Shown here: positions 11,301-18,638 of the stretch, in pieces
How the letters are laid out: every line of letters starts with the position of its first letter
Numbering within the stretch: the first letter of the stretch is position 1
Assembly: GCA_002382665.1 (NCBI GenBank)
Contig: DFZA01000014.1
Coordinates: forward strand, 1 to 52,169
DNA from: Peptococcaceae bacterium UBA4068
GTDB lineage: Bacteria > Bacillota > Dehalobacteriia > UBA4068
Length of the DNA stretch: 52,169 nucleotides
Direction of reading: 5' to 3'
Program-made: the position numbers and the translations under genes
Notes under the pieces: generated by a model
What the model was told of the DNA's origin: nothing
What the model saw: only the letters and a program-made list of their open reading frames with translations
The model's database searches: none

Positions 11301-13964
11301 GTTATAGTTATAACCGGCAATGCCGCCAACAAAGTAAATGGCCGGGGCATTAACAGTTGCATTGTTGATTACGTTTGTCATTGTACCGCCGTTATTGAAA
11401 GCGGTAACGCCGCCTACGCAAATCATCTTATATTCTGTGGCAACAGCAGCAGTCGAATTAACGCTGCCGTTTACAGTGAGATTTTCAACTGTGCCAGTAA
11501 TATCACCAAATAAACCTTGGACATTAGCAGCACTGCTGATGTACAGACCATTAATGGCATGACCGTCGCCGTCGAAAATTCCTGCAAAAGGAGTTTCCGA
11601 ATTAACAACAGCATGTCTGTTAGCATCAATAGTAATTGATGCTGTACCGATCGGTGTCCAATTATTGGTCGAGCCGTCTTTGTTGAGGTCAATATCGTTT
11701 GCCAAAGTAAACGTCACACCGGAAAAACTGTTGCCGGCATTAACCAAAGATGCCAGACCGGCTAATTGTTTTGCTTTGGTAATCGTATAAGAAGTCTGCG
11801 GATTTTCAGCATCGTACCAGCTGGTATCGGCTGTGCCGTCCCAGACCGTGCTTTCCTCCGCCTCTTTTACACTGAAGCTGGATGTTGCGGAATCCCAAGT
11901 TGCATCGTATTTCTTATCATTAATGGTGAGAGTGTGGTTTTCACCTGTGACATAGAGGTAGAGATTGGTATCTGTGGTAGATGTCTGCCAATATGTCATG
12001 GCGTTGGTACCGGTACCGGTGTAAGCATAACCGTGCAACCCGCCTGCATAAATTGGGTCAGTGGCATTATTATCCAGATAAGCCACATACGCGTCACCGG
12101 TGGCATTGGCAGCAATACCGCTCACATCCATAGTAAGCAAATGTACGGCAGTTCCGCTAGCGCCAATTGATTTATCTGCAGTAATAATAATAGGTGTGAC
12201 ACCTGCAGTTGTCAGCCCCCAGGAACTGAGTGCATTACTGTTTATGTAGGTTTTAAGTGAACCACCGGTGATATAAAGGTCTCCACCGGCCTGCTCCAGA
12301 GCAGAATTGCTGCCACCACCGCCGCCAATGGCTGCACCTGTGAAATTCACAAACAGGGAGACATTACCGCCGGTCATGGTTACTGTACCACCGAGTCCTA
12401 CTATACTGTTATTATAGCCGCCGCCGCCCAACATGGCGCCGCGTGCATTGTGGAATATATTGAGCTCGCCGCCGTTGATGGTAGTATTACCACCATTAGC
12501 GCTCTGCCCTCCACCGATGCTGGAGCCTGTCTTATTGCTGCGACAGAAGATTTCGCCTCCGTCGATAGTGATGTTACCGTTGATCTCGGAAGGATTGCCG
12601 CCGATAGCCGCCCCGTCGCCATCTTGGGCCAGATAAACTACGCCTGTGCCATTAATGGTCAGATCAGCAGTCGCAGGCACATGAATCAGTGCATTGCCCC
12701 AGACTGATCCGGTACGTTGAAGGATGCTGTCCCCGGAAAGCAACAGTTTATTGTCGGCACCGGTAAATTCAATCATACCGGAACCGGCGACTGCGCCAGT
12801 AATATAGATATCATCTATAGTCAGTCTGGCACCCGCAATAGTGTAGTCGATGCTAAGACCGCTGTTAGCAGTTCCAGATGTACCGTTACCAGTAATGGTT
12901 ACCGGTTCAGTAGTAGTGATTTGTATTGTCCCAGCCGCATCTGTAGCAAGCTGGTATTCGCCGCCTTTGGCTATATTATAGATACCGCCGCAGAAATCGG
13001 CCAGGTCGATAGTGAAATCTTCCGGAATCTCGGGATTTGCCACTGTTAACGTGAATGTTGTGGCAACATTTCCGTTACCGGCCGCGTCTTGTATCGTACC
13101 CGCCGCAACCGTGAAGTTGAATATACCTTCAAGTCCTGCCGTCTCATTGCCGGAGTTCGGCGTGATGATCAATGTCTTGTTTGTCGCATCACTGGCGTCC
13201 AGCGATAATGTGCCGTAGACGGTCCCTGCAGGAATCGTATCGCCCGACATTGTTACGTTGGTTGATGCGCTTTCGACAAACGATACCGGTTCGCTCATAG
13301 CTACTTTTATAGCGGTTACCGTATCGCCGACCGCGCAGCTCAGGTTGCCGTCAGTGCAATCAATGTCTGTGCCGCCGATTGTCGCCGTCAACTTCGTCAT
13401 CACCGGCGCAGTCATGTCCGGAGTCGACACTTCAATATTGCCGTCAATAAAAGATACCGCAACGTTTTGCCCCGCATAATTTGCAAAATTGCTTTCATAA
13501 CCGTTGGTTAAAGCACAAGTAACAGGATAATTACCAGTCACCACAGTGCTTTTAACGGTAAAATTCAAATAAAACAGGTTACCGTCACCAGTCGTATCTG
13601 TGTTACCGTTTACCCAAGTTACTTTGGCCTTATCAGCGCCAACGCTAGTTATATCTGTATTGGGATTAAACATACCGGAAGTGCAAAGATCGACAGTATT
13701 ATTATCATTATCCGTATTGGTAATACTGTTCAAGGTTAGGTTTGTACTATCATATGAAATTGTCAGTCCATACCCGAATATGCCAGGATTACCGGATATA
13801 GATACCGGGATGGTTACTGTATCGCCGGGTTTGGCAGCAGTGCTCGTGCTGCCCACCGTGACGGTCGCCGACCCCGTCGCCATAGCCAATATCGGCAGAG
13901 CGATACACAAGGTCAGTACGATTACAATCGCCATCAGTTCTCTTCTCTTCAACTTTTTAAACAC
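5367..13964 (-). CDS. Giant cohesin- and dockerin-containing GLUG-repeat surface protein
   Basis: Exported protein of about 2,865 residues. Order of parts: signal peptide (1-32); type I-like cohesin (about 33-185); Ig-like domain (188-330); a Gly-rich beta-helix-like region (340-620); three blocks of GLUG-type repeats, each opened by a module containing NDIDL and W.PIGT or W.SIGT (about 715-1060, 1140-1535, 1730-2140); two Big_3-like domains between blocks two and three (1560-1720); a second cohesin-like domain (2318-2460); InlB-like B-repeats (2460-2635); and a C-terminal dockerin (2800-2868) whose second repeat reads ADVNGDGTIGVNDI, the first being degenerate. Start: AGGAG at 13973-13977 is 8 bases from GTG 13964; a GTG at 13973 overlaps that site and is less likely. 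Carrying cohesin and dockerin together, it could both recruit and be recruited. An adhesin or scaffold role is inferred; no catalytic domain is visible. Confidence 0.88.
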   Translation of the reverse strand: MFKKLKRRELMAIVIVLTLCIALPILAMATGSATVTVGSTSTAAKPGDTVTIPVSISGNPGIFGYGLTISYDSTNLTLNSITNTDNDNNTVDLCTSGMFNPNTDITSVGADKAKVTWVNGNTDTTGDGNLFYLNFTVKSTVVTGNYPVTCALTNGYESNFANYAGQNVAVSFIDGNIEVSTPDMTAPVMTKLTATIGGTDIDCTDGNLSCAVGDTVTAIKVAMSEPVSFVESASTNVTMSGDTIPAGTVYGTLSLDASDATNKTLIITPNSGNETAGLEGIFNFTVAAGTIQDAAGNGNVATTFTLTVANPEIPEDFTIDLADFCGGIYNIAKGGEYQLATDAAGTIQITTTEPVTITGNGTSGTANSGLSIDYTIAGARLTIDDIYITGAVAGSGMIEFTGADNKLLLSGDSILQRTGSVWGNALIHVPATADLTINGTGVVYLAQDGDGAAIGGNPSEINGNITIDGGEIFCRSNKTGSSIGGGQSANGGNTTINGGELNIFHNARGAMLGGGGYNNSIVGLGGTVTMTGGNVSLFVNFTGAAIGGGGGSNSALEQAGGDLYITGGSLKTYINSNALSSWGLTTAGVTPIIITADKSIGASGTAVHLLTMDVSGIAANATGDAYVAYLDNNATDPIYAGGLHGYAYTGTGTNAMTYWQTSTTDTNLYLYVTGENHTLTINDKKYDATWDSATSSFSVKEAEESTVWDGTADTSWYDAENPQTSYTITKAKQLAGLASLVNAGNSFSGVTFTLANDIDLNKDGSTNNWTPIGTASITIDANRHAVVNSETPFAGIFDGDGHAINGLYISSAANVQGLFGDITGTVENLTVNGSVNSTAAVATEYKMICVGGVTAFNNGGTMTNVINNATVNAPAIYFVGGIAGYNYNGGTITRSINKAAVTGYQAVGGIAGENGGIITYCCNTAQVDAINNSSKNGVGGIAGKNGNHYTAIETGVVDSCYNLGTVGRAGQKWVGGIAGFQNSKSSTKNCYNVGTVVVGAGRYAAIIGQEEGTSSNNYSLNTQANDTNQTVIGTQLTDAQMKTAANLLGGAFVNDTADGYPVLFWQKGLNLGTITVDSSISNGTVSAFAQAAEGNLVTITVTPDSGYMLTADSLTYTVSGHDPVAITATDGVYSFVMPAANVNITASFALPAGTQANPYKIKTADDLAALATYTNAGNPTKGLYWELENDIDLSSVCGPTIGSWTPIGALTITSSFTVEGYPFLGNFNGNGHKIENLYISANANGLGLFGMIGGTDTPGAAGYGVVTNFKLYGSINNTSTTNEETDWCGAVCGKLNAGGTISYIVNYAAVNAKCTDNVGGIVGFAGTPIKVHASDDSSRYTSNPSGYNTFVLCCGNQAQICGYYKLGGIVGENAATVMYCYNTGYILPHMHGSGGGWGGIAGRNGNNNTATEESVVAYCYNTGKITNNGMNDDENETIKGYAGIAGMTYGGKGHNTVYNCYNIGAIPCGRNNYGSITNNLEYSIPNSVVYNNYSLDTPLINNYSTELWKTGTIISDTAFKATTYGDSDILTCLGTAFTADTTNINGGYPILRWQVGAAIPTLSSISIATPPTKVAYDDTEVFNPAGMVVLGTYSDGSKAVINGYTYSTAPLTVGMTGVDISYGGFTVTQPITVSSLSLTGIAITTKPTNLVYAADETFDPTGMVVTATYNNNTATNKAIAYDATGAAGYTYSVDASGLVTVSYVEGGITQTTTLQLTSLTSNVPATVNSIYQLDSADDMLWFTNQVNVLGKTTLNAELLNDIDLSEVSWTSIGTSTKAYSGEFDGNGNTVTFNNTFTANYAGTFGYIGSTTVDSTTYTASIHDLKAAGTITAIGRNYVAGIAGYVAAGNLTNCTNNAAVTAGSNTAGIAGYTVSAGSITNCENKGVITATSSYSGGITGYAYNTIIANCTNSGNIVGANTTGGIVGGASSPSISNCSNSGTVTGSNNVGGICGNLSATTNEIQYCSNTGSVTGTSSAVGGILGSGNGTIDNSYNTAAIQGTYYVGGIVGQNSAVNVSNSYNTGAIKGTSGTSIWLASGGICGTSGSGVSFTNCYNSGKVTATYAGALVGTSNNVVFTLSNCYYLNGTASVAYNERTAGKVVATNVSAKTAAELKALAATLGASYKVGGISPILTWQADEIFSSNTPVINGSTETAEMPDTIIIGANSNVEFNALAETGVALTRANIYIPYNVVGELGNAQSLTINTNMGTVTFDSEALADIVQNATGSILLTLNQTSNADGVTVFELTLQDYAGHDVFTDGSATVTLPYTLAEGQSPDAVKVFYLAGNGTKVEVDCTYADGYVTFTVEHFSTYSIEADSTAISAVSATTDVNAGETFDVAVKVYGAEGQQFASMSANLNYDDSKVEYVGFTAGAGTSDASAYDNKTTNKINILESGADKTIGADGFTIGTVTFKALTGIAAGNSVASFAISDGTVGQSGTPTPAVSAVSSVDLAVNLHNLTVKFQQGTGNTVTTVTAYAKYNAAGLYTSNAYTDAFTIPEPVAAAGYRLADKVWSDGSNSYTAAEVAELTFADNATMTAQSIKTYNVSFYNSDATQIGSTQTVDTGLSATAPANPTAPAGMSFAGWFVAATADASYDGSATLYSKAQVDAEAVTADTIFKAYYTDNEYSITVPQEVTIVSGVTSCMAKHGTDVVFTANLDASGTYAYVVSYKIGTADAVILTADTNNQYTIPGSAITDAVVVSIQQTVNGSVSYITYDEYKGAPVDYKVALLKLNGTAPAGCKYQYDGQDMFYAQPVNTEAAYGTGAYVFFVAADEDLLTTLSKIEIVSGTQLTIDYDGNVNGLSGVEINDAQLVYDLYNNNANYQTNFNFATMLMRFEADVNGDGTIGVNDIRMIYSIIRGITE

Positions 13965-14000
13965 TCTCTTCACTCCTTTTTATATTTTTTATCTATGTCA

Positions 14001-14091
14001 AAAGCCGTGGCTTATAGGTCTTTAACCTACAAGCTTTGGACAATCCAACATAACCCCTGCATTATTCTCTTTTAAGCATAATGCAGCTTGT
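14001..14091 (-). promoter_or_regulatory. Foldable leader RNA with mutually exclusive stems upstream of the giant gene
   Basis: Read on the minus strand, bases 14091-14085 pair with 14035-14029 (7 bp). They enclose two further hairpins: 14084-14078 with 14065-14059 (7 bp, 12-base loop) and 14048-14044 with 14040-14036 (5 bp, 3-base loop), making a three-way junction. The 3' strand of the outer stem also belongs to a competing 9-bp hairpin (14033-14025 with 14019-14011, one G-U), which in turn competes with a 5-bp hairpin (14013-14009 with 14006-14002). Such alternating pairings are typical of riboswitch-like leaders. The ribosome site follows about 25 bases downstream. I could not match it to a known riboswitch class. 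Confidence 0.4.
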
Positions 14092-14170
14092 ACTATAACA
14101 CGAGTTTATTATTCGCAAGACATAATAAAAGCGGATTTTATCACAAAAGCTGTTGTCTCAAATTTAAATA

Positions 14171-15337
14171 TTACTGAGCATTAGTGTTCATAGCCTGATA
14201 AAGCAAAGCCAGCATTTTGGCTGATTCAGCCCGGTTTGCATTACCTAACGGTTTAAAGCTGTTGTCGCTGTAGCCGTTGATAATATTGGCCTGCTGCATG
14301 GTGCTGACCGCAGTCAGCGCGTAACTTGCAATATCCGCCTGATCGATAAAGTTGACCGCAGCGTTTACCGTTGCAAAACTATATCCTTTGTATACCGCAT
14401 AACGGTAGATCAGCGCTGCCATATCTTGACGCGTGATATTACTGTTCGGTGAAAAAATATTTGCCGATGTGCCGTTGGTGATACCGTTCGCTACCGCCCA
14501 GGATACTGCCTGCGCATAATAGCTTGCGGAAGCCACATCATTAAAGTTGCCGCTATAGGACGGTAACGTGTCGCCGCTCATCCGCGCCAATATTGTCACA
14601 AACTCCGCGCGTGTGATATTATCTTCCGGACAAAACAGGGCAGCGCTCTTGCCGTGAACAATACCTAATGTGGCCAGATACTCTACATAGTTGTATGCCC
14701 AATGCGTGGAAAGCACATCGTCGAAATACCCACCGGTTGTTTCGCCGGTAGTCGGAATCTCGGTATCGCCGATATCCACTCCACCGCCCCCGCTACCACC
14801 GCCACCGGTGCCTCCGCCGCCACTGCTCGAACTGATCGTTACAGTCAGGTCACTCGCAGCGGATTTGTAATTATTCGCACCGGTTTTGGTGGTGCAATAG
14901 TAATCCTGATTGCTAACTGTCGTGGTGCCGCTGGCAATTGCCTGCAGCTTAAAGCTGCCTATTACTACACTTGCGCCTTGAACCTCCCCGTCCACCGAGG
15001 CCGAAACATAGTTCATCAGCACCTTTTTATAAACGCTTTCTTCCATATCCCTGAACCCGGACTTAAATCCGCCGGTCATACTCAAGCTGCCGTTCACATA
15101 CTGCAGTTTACTGCTGTCATACATTATTTCATCCTGCATCGCGTACAGCGCATAGCTGTTATCCGCCGCAAGAGTAAACTGCACCGTGATCACATCCCCC
15201 ACCTTAACGGCGGCGGTATTACTGCCATTTGAGGTGAGTTGAAACGAATATGTTCTGCTGTTGTCTACTGCCAATGCAGGGAGGCTTATAGCCAGTACCA
15301 AAATACAGATGGTTATTGATAATGCGAATCGTTTCAT
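14171..15337 (-). CDS. Cohesin-like SLH anchor protein
   Basis: Exported 388-aa protein with a signal peptide (1-23), a cohesin-like beta-sandwich (about 25-172), a Gly/Ser-rich linker (173-190) and three SLH domains (206-388) with the usual NITRAEF, NITRQDM and NANRAES motifs. SLH domains hold a protein on the cell wall (or on the outer-membrane-linked wall in diderm Bacillota). A cohesin plus SLH is the layout of an anchoring scaffoldin that displays dockerin-bearing partners. Its SLH block is nearly the same as that of the protein at 15738-16907, but the cohesin is clearly different. The start has TAGGAG eight bases upstream. Dockerin partners could be those at 5367, 16935 and 18639; binding is inferred. 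Confidence 0.85.
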   Translation of the reverse strand: MKRFALSITICILVLAISLPALAVDNSRTYSFQLTSNGSNTAAVKVGDVITVQFTLAADNSYALYAMQDEIMYDSSKLQYVNGSLSMTGGFKSGFRDMEESVYKKVLMNYVSASVDGEVQGASVVIGSFKLQAIASGTTTVSNQDYYCTTKTGANNYKSAASDLTVTISSSSGGGGTGGGGSGGGGVDIGDTEIPTTGETTGGYFDDVLSTHWAYNYVEYLATLGIVHGKSAALFCPEDNITRAEFVTILARMSGDTLPSYSGNFNDVASASYYAQAVSWAVANGITNGTSANIFSPNSNITRQDMAALIYRYAVYKGYSFATVNAAVNFIDQADIASYALTAVSTMQQANIINGYSDNSFKPLGNANRAESAKMLALLYQAMNTNAQ

Positions 15338-15391
15338 TTGTATTCTCCTAACTTACTCTACTGCTTTTACGGGTTATTGTTCTTGTTCACC

Positions 15392-15493
15392 TTACTCAGT
15401 GAGCGGATAATGTTGCATAGATGTTTTTAACTCAGATGCGCATTCGATATTGACGCAGTCTTCAAAACGCATCAGCATCATCTTTTGTAACAC
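15392..15493 (-). pseudogene. Remnant of a dockerin-type surface protein gene
   Basis: A 33-codon frame starts at a GTG preceded by AAAGGAGG and the same GAAGAGAGTGTT context as the giant gene's start. Within a few codons it jumps to a match of the giant gene's last codons: MLMRFE near the beginning and a TTATCCGC...CACTGAGTAA ending. It therefore looks like the two ends of a dockerin protein gene joined by a large internal deletion, then further decayed. The rest of the 15338-15737 spacer holds its leader (weak TTTGC/GCAAA pairing around a GGTT/AACC hairpin, resembling a decayed copy of the giant gene's leader) and AT-rich sequence with no other gene. Confidence 0.6.
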
Positions 15494-15737
15494 TCTCTTC
15501 CCTCCTTTATTAATCAAATACAGGCTTACAGTTCCCACATAGAATTTGCGGTTAGTAATCAACCAACTCTATTCCTTGCAAACACTATTCTTATCATGCG
15601 TTATTTATTTATAAATATATCGCTCCAATAAATCAGATAGGATCATTAGTTATCTAACCATAATAACTGTTCACTGCCGGCGCGGCTGATGATAGCAGTG
15701 CCGGCCATTGGTTACAAAAAGTAGTATAATAAATTGC

Positions 15738-16907
15738 CTAAATACTGCTATTTATAATCTGATTTAATATTGCAAGCATCTTGGCGGCTTCAGCCCGGGT
15801 TGCGTTCCCCAACGGTTTAAAGCTGTTATCGCTGTAGCCGCTAATAATATTGGCCCGCTGCATAGCAATTACGGCATTTAAAGCATAGTTTGCAATATCA
15901 GACTGATCCCCAAAGCTGTTAGCAGCATTAACTGTATCAAAACTATATCCCTTATACGCCGCGTAACGGTAGATCAGCGCTGCCATATCCTGACGTGTGA
16001 TATTACTGTCCGGTGAAAAACCACTTGCTGATGTGCCATTGGTGATGTTTGCGGCCAACGCCCAGGCTACCGCCTGCGCATAGTAGCTCCCGGGGTCTAC
16101 ATCATTAAAGTTCCCGTCATAGATCGGCAACGTTTCACCGCTCATCCGCGCTAATATCGTCACAAACTCCGCGCGGGTAATATTATCCGTCGGACAGTAC
16201 TGATTACCGCTCTTGCCGTTAATTATGCCAAGGGATGCCAGATACTCGATATCGTTGTAAGCCCAGTAGGTAGATGCTACATCACTAAAGTTATTTGTCG
16301 TGGGTTCGATCGGTACAGGAGTATCAGGCGGTGCTGTTACATCGCCGCCACTGCTGCTACCGCCTCCGCCTGCCCCTCCGCCGCCGTCACCGTTTGCAGT
16401 CACTTTTATAGTGCCGCTTACAATTGATACGTCTACGTCTTGTTCGGCGTAATTAATAAAATTACTGGCTGCCGAATCTGTTAAAGCACAGGCGACAGTA
16501 TAATTGCCGCCGGACGCATTTTTATTAACCGTGAAATTCAGATAGAAGAGATCGCCGTTGTCGGTCATATCGGAGTTGCCGCCGGTTATCCAACTGACAT
16601 AAGCCGTACCGTTAGCGGCGGTATTAGCATCAAATATTCCGCCGCTGCATAAACCCGCAGCATTGGCAATACTGTTGAGAGTCAAACTATTGCTGTCATA
16701 AGCAATAGTTAGCCCGTAAGCAGCAACACCCGGATTGCCGGATATCGTAACCGGAACAGTTATCGTATCCCCGGGATTTGCCGCAGCGGCAGTACTGCCT
16801 ACAGTGACAACCGCGCTATCGGCTGCCACTACGCCAATCGATACAACCCAACAGATGACGAAAACCAATATTATCAATATCGGGATTTGCTTTTTGGGAA
16901 TCACCAT
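15738..16907 (-). CDS. Cohesin-SLH anchor protein
   Basis: Exported protein with a signal peptide (about 1-28), a type I-like cohesin (30-172), a Gly/Ser-rich linker and three SLH domains (about 206-389). The cohesin shares many stretches with the N-terminal cohesin of the giant protein (GDTITVPVTISGNPG versus GDTVTIPVSISGNPG; LFYLNFTV in both), while the SLH half matches the neighbour at 14171-15337, so the gene is a mosaic of modules used next door. Start: AAGGAG lies five bases before ATG 16907; a GTG at 16913 overlaps that site and is rejected. The likely job is to hold dockerin proteins at the cell surface, inferred from the architecture of known anchoring scaffoldins. Confidence 0.86.
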   Translation of the reverse strand: MVIPKKQIPILIILVFVICWVVSIGVVAADSAVVTVGSTAAAANPGDTITVPVTISGNPGVAAYGLTIAYDSNSLTLNSIANAAGLCSGGIFDANTAANGTAYVSWITGGNSDMTDNGDLFYLNFTVNKNASGGNYTVACALTDSAASNFINYAEQDVDVSIVSGTIKVTANGDGGGGAGGGGSSSGGDVTAPPDTPVPIEPTTNNFSDVASTYWAYNDIEYLASLGIINGKSGNQYCPTDNITRAEFVTILARMSGETLPIYDGNFNDVDPGSYYAQAVAWALAANITNGTSASGFSPDSNITRQDMAALIYRYAAYKGYSFDTVNAANSFGDQSDIANYALNAVIAMQRANIISGYSDNSFKPLGNATRAEAAKMLAILNQIINSSI

Positions 16908-16934
16908 TTTCACTCCTTAGATATTTTCACAAGG

Positions 16935-18623
16935 TTAAAATGAAGTAATGATACCATTAATATATTTGCAGATATACAATGCATCCTTAATAGAAACAAC
17001 GCCATCTTTGCTGACATCCGCCGCCGTCTGCTGATCCACAGTCAATGTAACAGCTCCATTAATGGCTTGACATACTTTAAGGACATCTGTAATGGAAACA
17101 ACTCCATCGCCGTTGACGTCGCCGAGCAATATATTGCTGCCAACCGTGAGGCTTAGACCGGCGGCGGTAATATTGGTATAAGCGGAAGCATCGCTCTTGG
17201 TTACAATCGCTTCGCTGACCGTTACCGAAGTATCTCCCGCTGCAACCGGGGTCAGATTGATCGTTCCTACCGGCACGGCGCTAGACGCTGTTTCGGCGGT
17301 TCCCGTAGTATTCAGATAAGCAAAGGTTACAATTGTTGAATTGTCAGCCCCTGTTGCCGTACCGTATTGCCAGCCGGTAGCGGCGGTAACGCTGTTAACT
17401 GTATAAGCTGCCGGTACCGCCACGCGGTATTCGGCACCATAGAGCGTATAATCTTTATCCGCAGTAAGACTTGCTGAAAGATCAAAAGCCGTGCCAACCT
17501 TAGGTAAGTTATCGGCTGAAGTTAAAGCATAAGTAAAATTAGGCGCAGCATCGCCGTCCACATAATTCGCGGAACTGAATTCTACGATCGGATCAATGTC
17601 ATCAACATTGTCATAACCTTCCCGGGCTGAAATTAAACCGATAGTAAAGGGATCGCTGGTATCATAATCTTCTATAGTGATCGGGCCGGTGTATAGGTTA
17701 ACCGGTGTAGTGGTAAGCCCATCGATGTTGGAGTAATAGATGGATGCGTCTTCATCCTCACAGCTCATGGTGATTGTGAGCGTAGTCCCATCCAAAGTAA
17801 AAGTACAAGTAGGATCGGGCAAGGTACCCAAAGAAGTGATCGGTGAAGTATCAGACTCTTTTAGGCGGATCCTATAAACCCATTTTTTGATATTGCTGTA
17901 AGTAGTGGTGCTGTTCTCAATATCGGACGCTTTTTGCGGGAATATCAACCGCAGCGCCTCTGCATCCGAAAGCTGATTTGCCAAACAACCGCTAACCACG
18001 TCGTCATTAGCCGCGATATAACCCGACATAGTACCACCGGCACTGTCAAATACCCGCCCGCCTGCGGATTCGGTAGCCAGGTAAACCGGCTCTGCTATTT
18101 TGTTTGTGCTATTTAAAATAGCGTCTACATCAGACACTTCACCATCTGTTTTATCCCAATTATTATAAAGATCGGGATAATAATAACGGGGCACCCCCAG
18201 CAGCGCGTCATAGGTAAAATTGATGCTGGCTTTGTCACAGCAGACAAAATACAGTTTATCCGATCCGGCATATGTCAGCGAACCTGCATTTGCTACCGTT
18301 GAATTTGCCTTAACATAATCCAACAGTTCTGGTATCGTTATGCCTTTGCCCTCTAAGTAAGTCGGTGTAGGATAAGCGTCAATAAATGAACCGTAATAGT
18401 CAGTGCCCGTAAGAGTGTTACCATGCGCCATGCTTTTGATCGTATCCAAAGGTATAACTTTCAGTAAAACCTGATTACCGCTGGCGTCGTCGGCATAAAT
18501 AAAGATATTATTGGCAACATCCGAAGCATCAGTGCCACTGGCCAAACATACCGTAGGCATTAAAACTAAGCAAAATATTACCGTCAGTAAAACAAAGATT
18601 TTTAGTTTATCACTCACACGCAT
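16935..18623 (-). CDS. SUOX-fold-like surface protein with cohesin-like module and C-terminal dockerin
   Basis: Exported protein of about 562 residues. After the signal peptide (to about 30) comes a roughly 215-residue domain (35-255) of the sulfite-oxidase-fold-like type repeated in this operon, with YYGSFIDAYP, RYYYPDLYNNWD and KKWVYRIRL. A chitobiase-C-like beta domain follows (270-350), then a cohesin-like domain (360-498) and a canonical two-repeat dockerin (GDVNGDGVVSITDV and ADVSKDGVVSIKDA). The sulfite-oxidase Moco cysteine is not apparent, so I would not call it an oxidoreductase. Start: AAGGAGG suits ATG 18623 better than TTG 18629. The ribosome site sits against the phosphatase stop, which implies one transcript. 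A ligand-binding surface role is inferred. Confidence 0.8.
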   Translation of the reverse strand: MRVSDKLKIFVLLTVIFCLVLMPTVCLASGTDASDVANNIFIYADDASGNQVLLKVIPLDTIKSMAHGNTLTGTDYYGSFIDAYPTPTYLEGKGITIPELLDYVKANSTVANAGSLTYAGSDKLYFVCCDKASINFTYDALLGVPRYYYPDLYNNWDKTDGEVSDVDAILNSTNKIAEPVYLATESAGGRVFDSAGGTMSGYIAANDDVVSGCLANQLSDAEALRLIFPQKASDIENSTTTYSNIKKWVYRIRLKESDTSPITSLGTLPDPTCTFTLDGTTLTITMSCEDEDASIYYSNIDGLTTTPVNLYTGPITIEDYDTSDPFTIGLISAREGYDNVDDIDPIVEFSSANYVDGDAAPNFTYALTSADNLPKVGTAFDLSASLTADKDYTLYGAEYRVAVPAAYTVNSVTAATGWQYGTATGADNSTIVTFAYLNTTGTAETASSAVPVGTINLTPVAAGDTSVTVSEAIVTKSDASAYTNITAAGLSLTVGSNILLGDVNGDGVVSITDVLKVCQAINGAVTLTVDQQTAADVSKDGVVSIKDALYICKYINGIITSF

Positions 18624-18638
18624 TTTCAATTCCCCTCC

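Noticed and set aside
7600..11500. Regularly spaced short repeats that could look like a CRISPR array or tandem DNA repeats.
   Set aside because: They encode GLUG-type protein repeats (GGI.G motifs) in frame; the units vary in length and sequence and there are no unique spacers or cas genes.
14001..14091. Possible c-di-GMP-I (GEMM) riboswitch, from an AAAGC...GGTTAAAGACC resemblance.
   Set aside because: The conserved 5' block (GGCAAACC-type) and tetraloop/receptor pattern are not there, so I kept only a generic structured-leader call.
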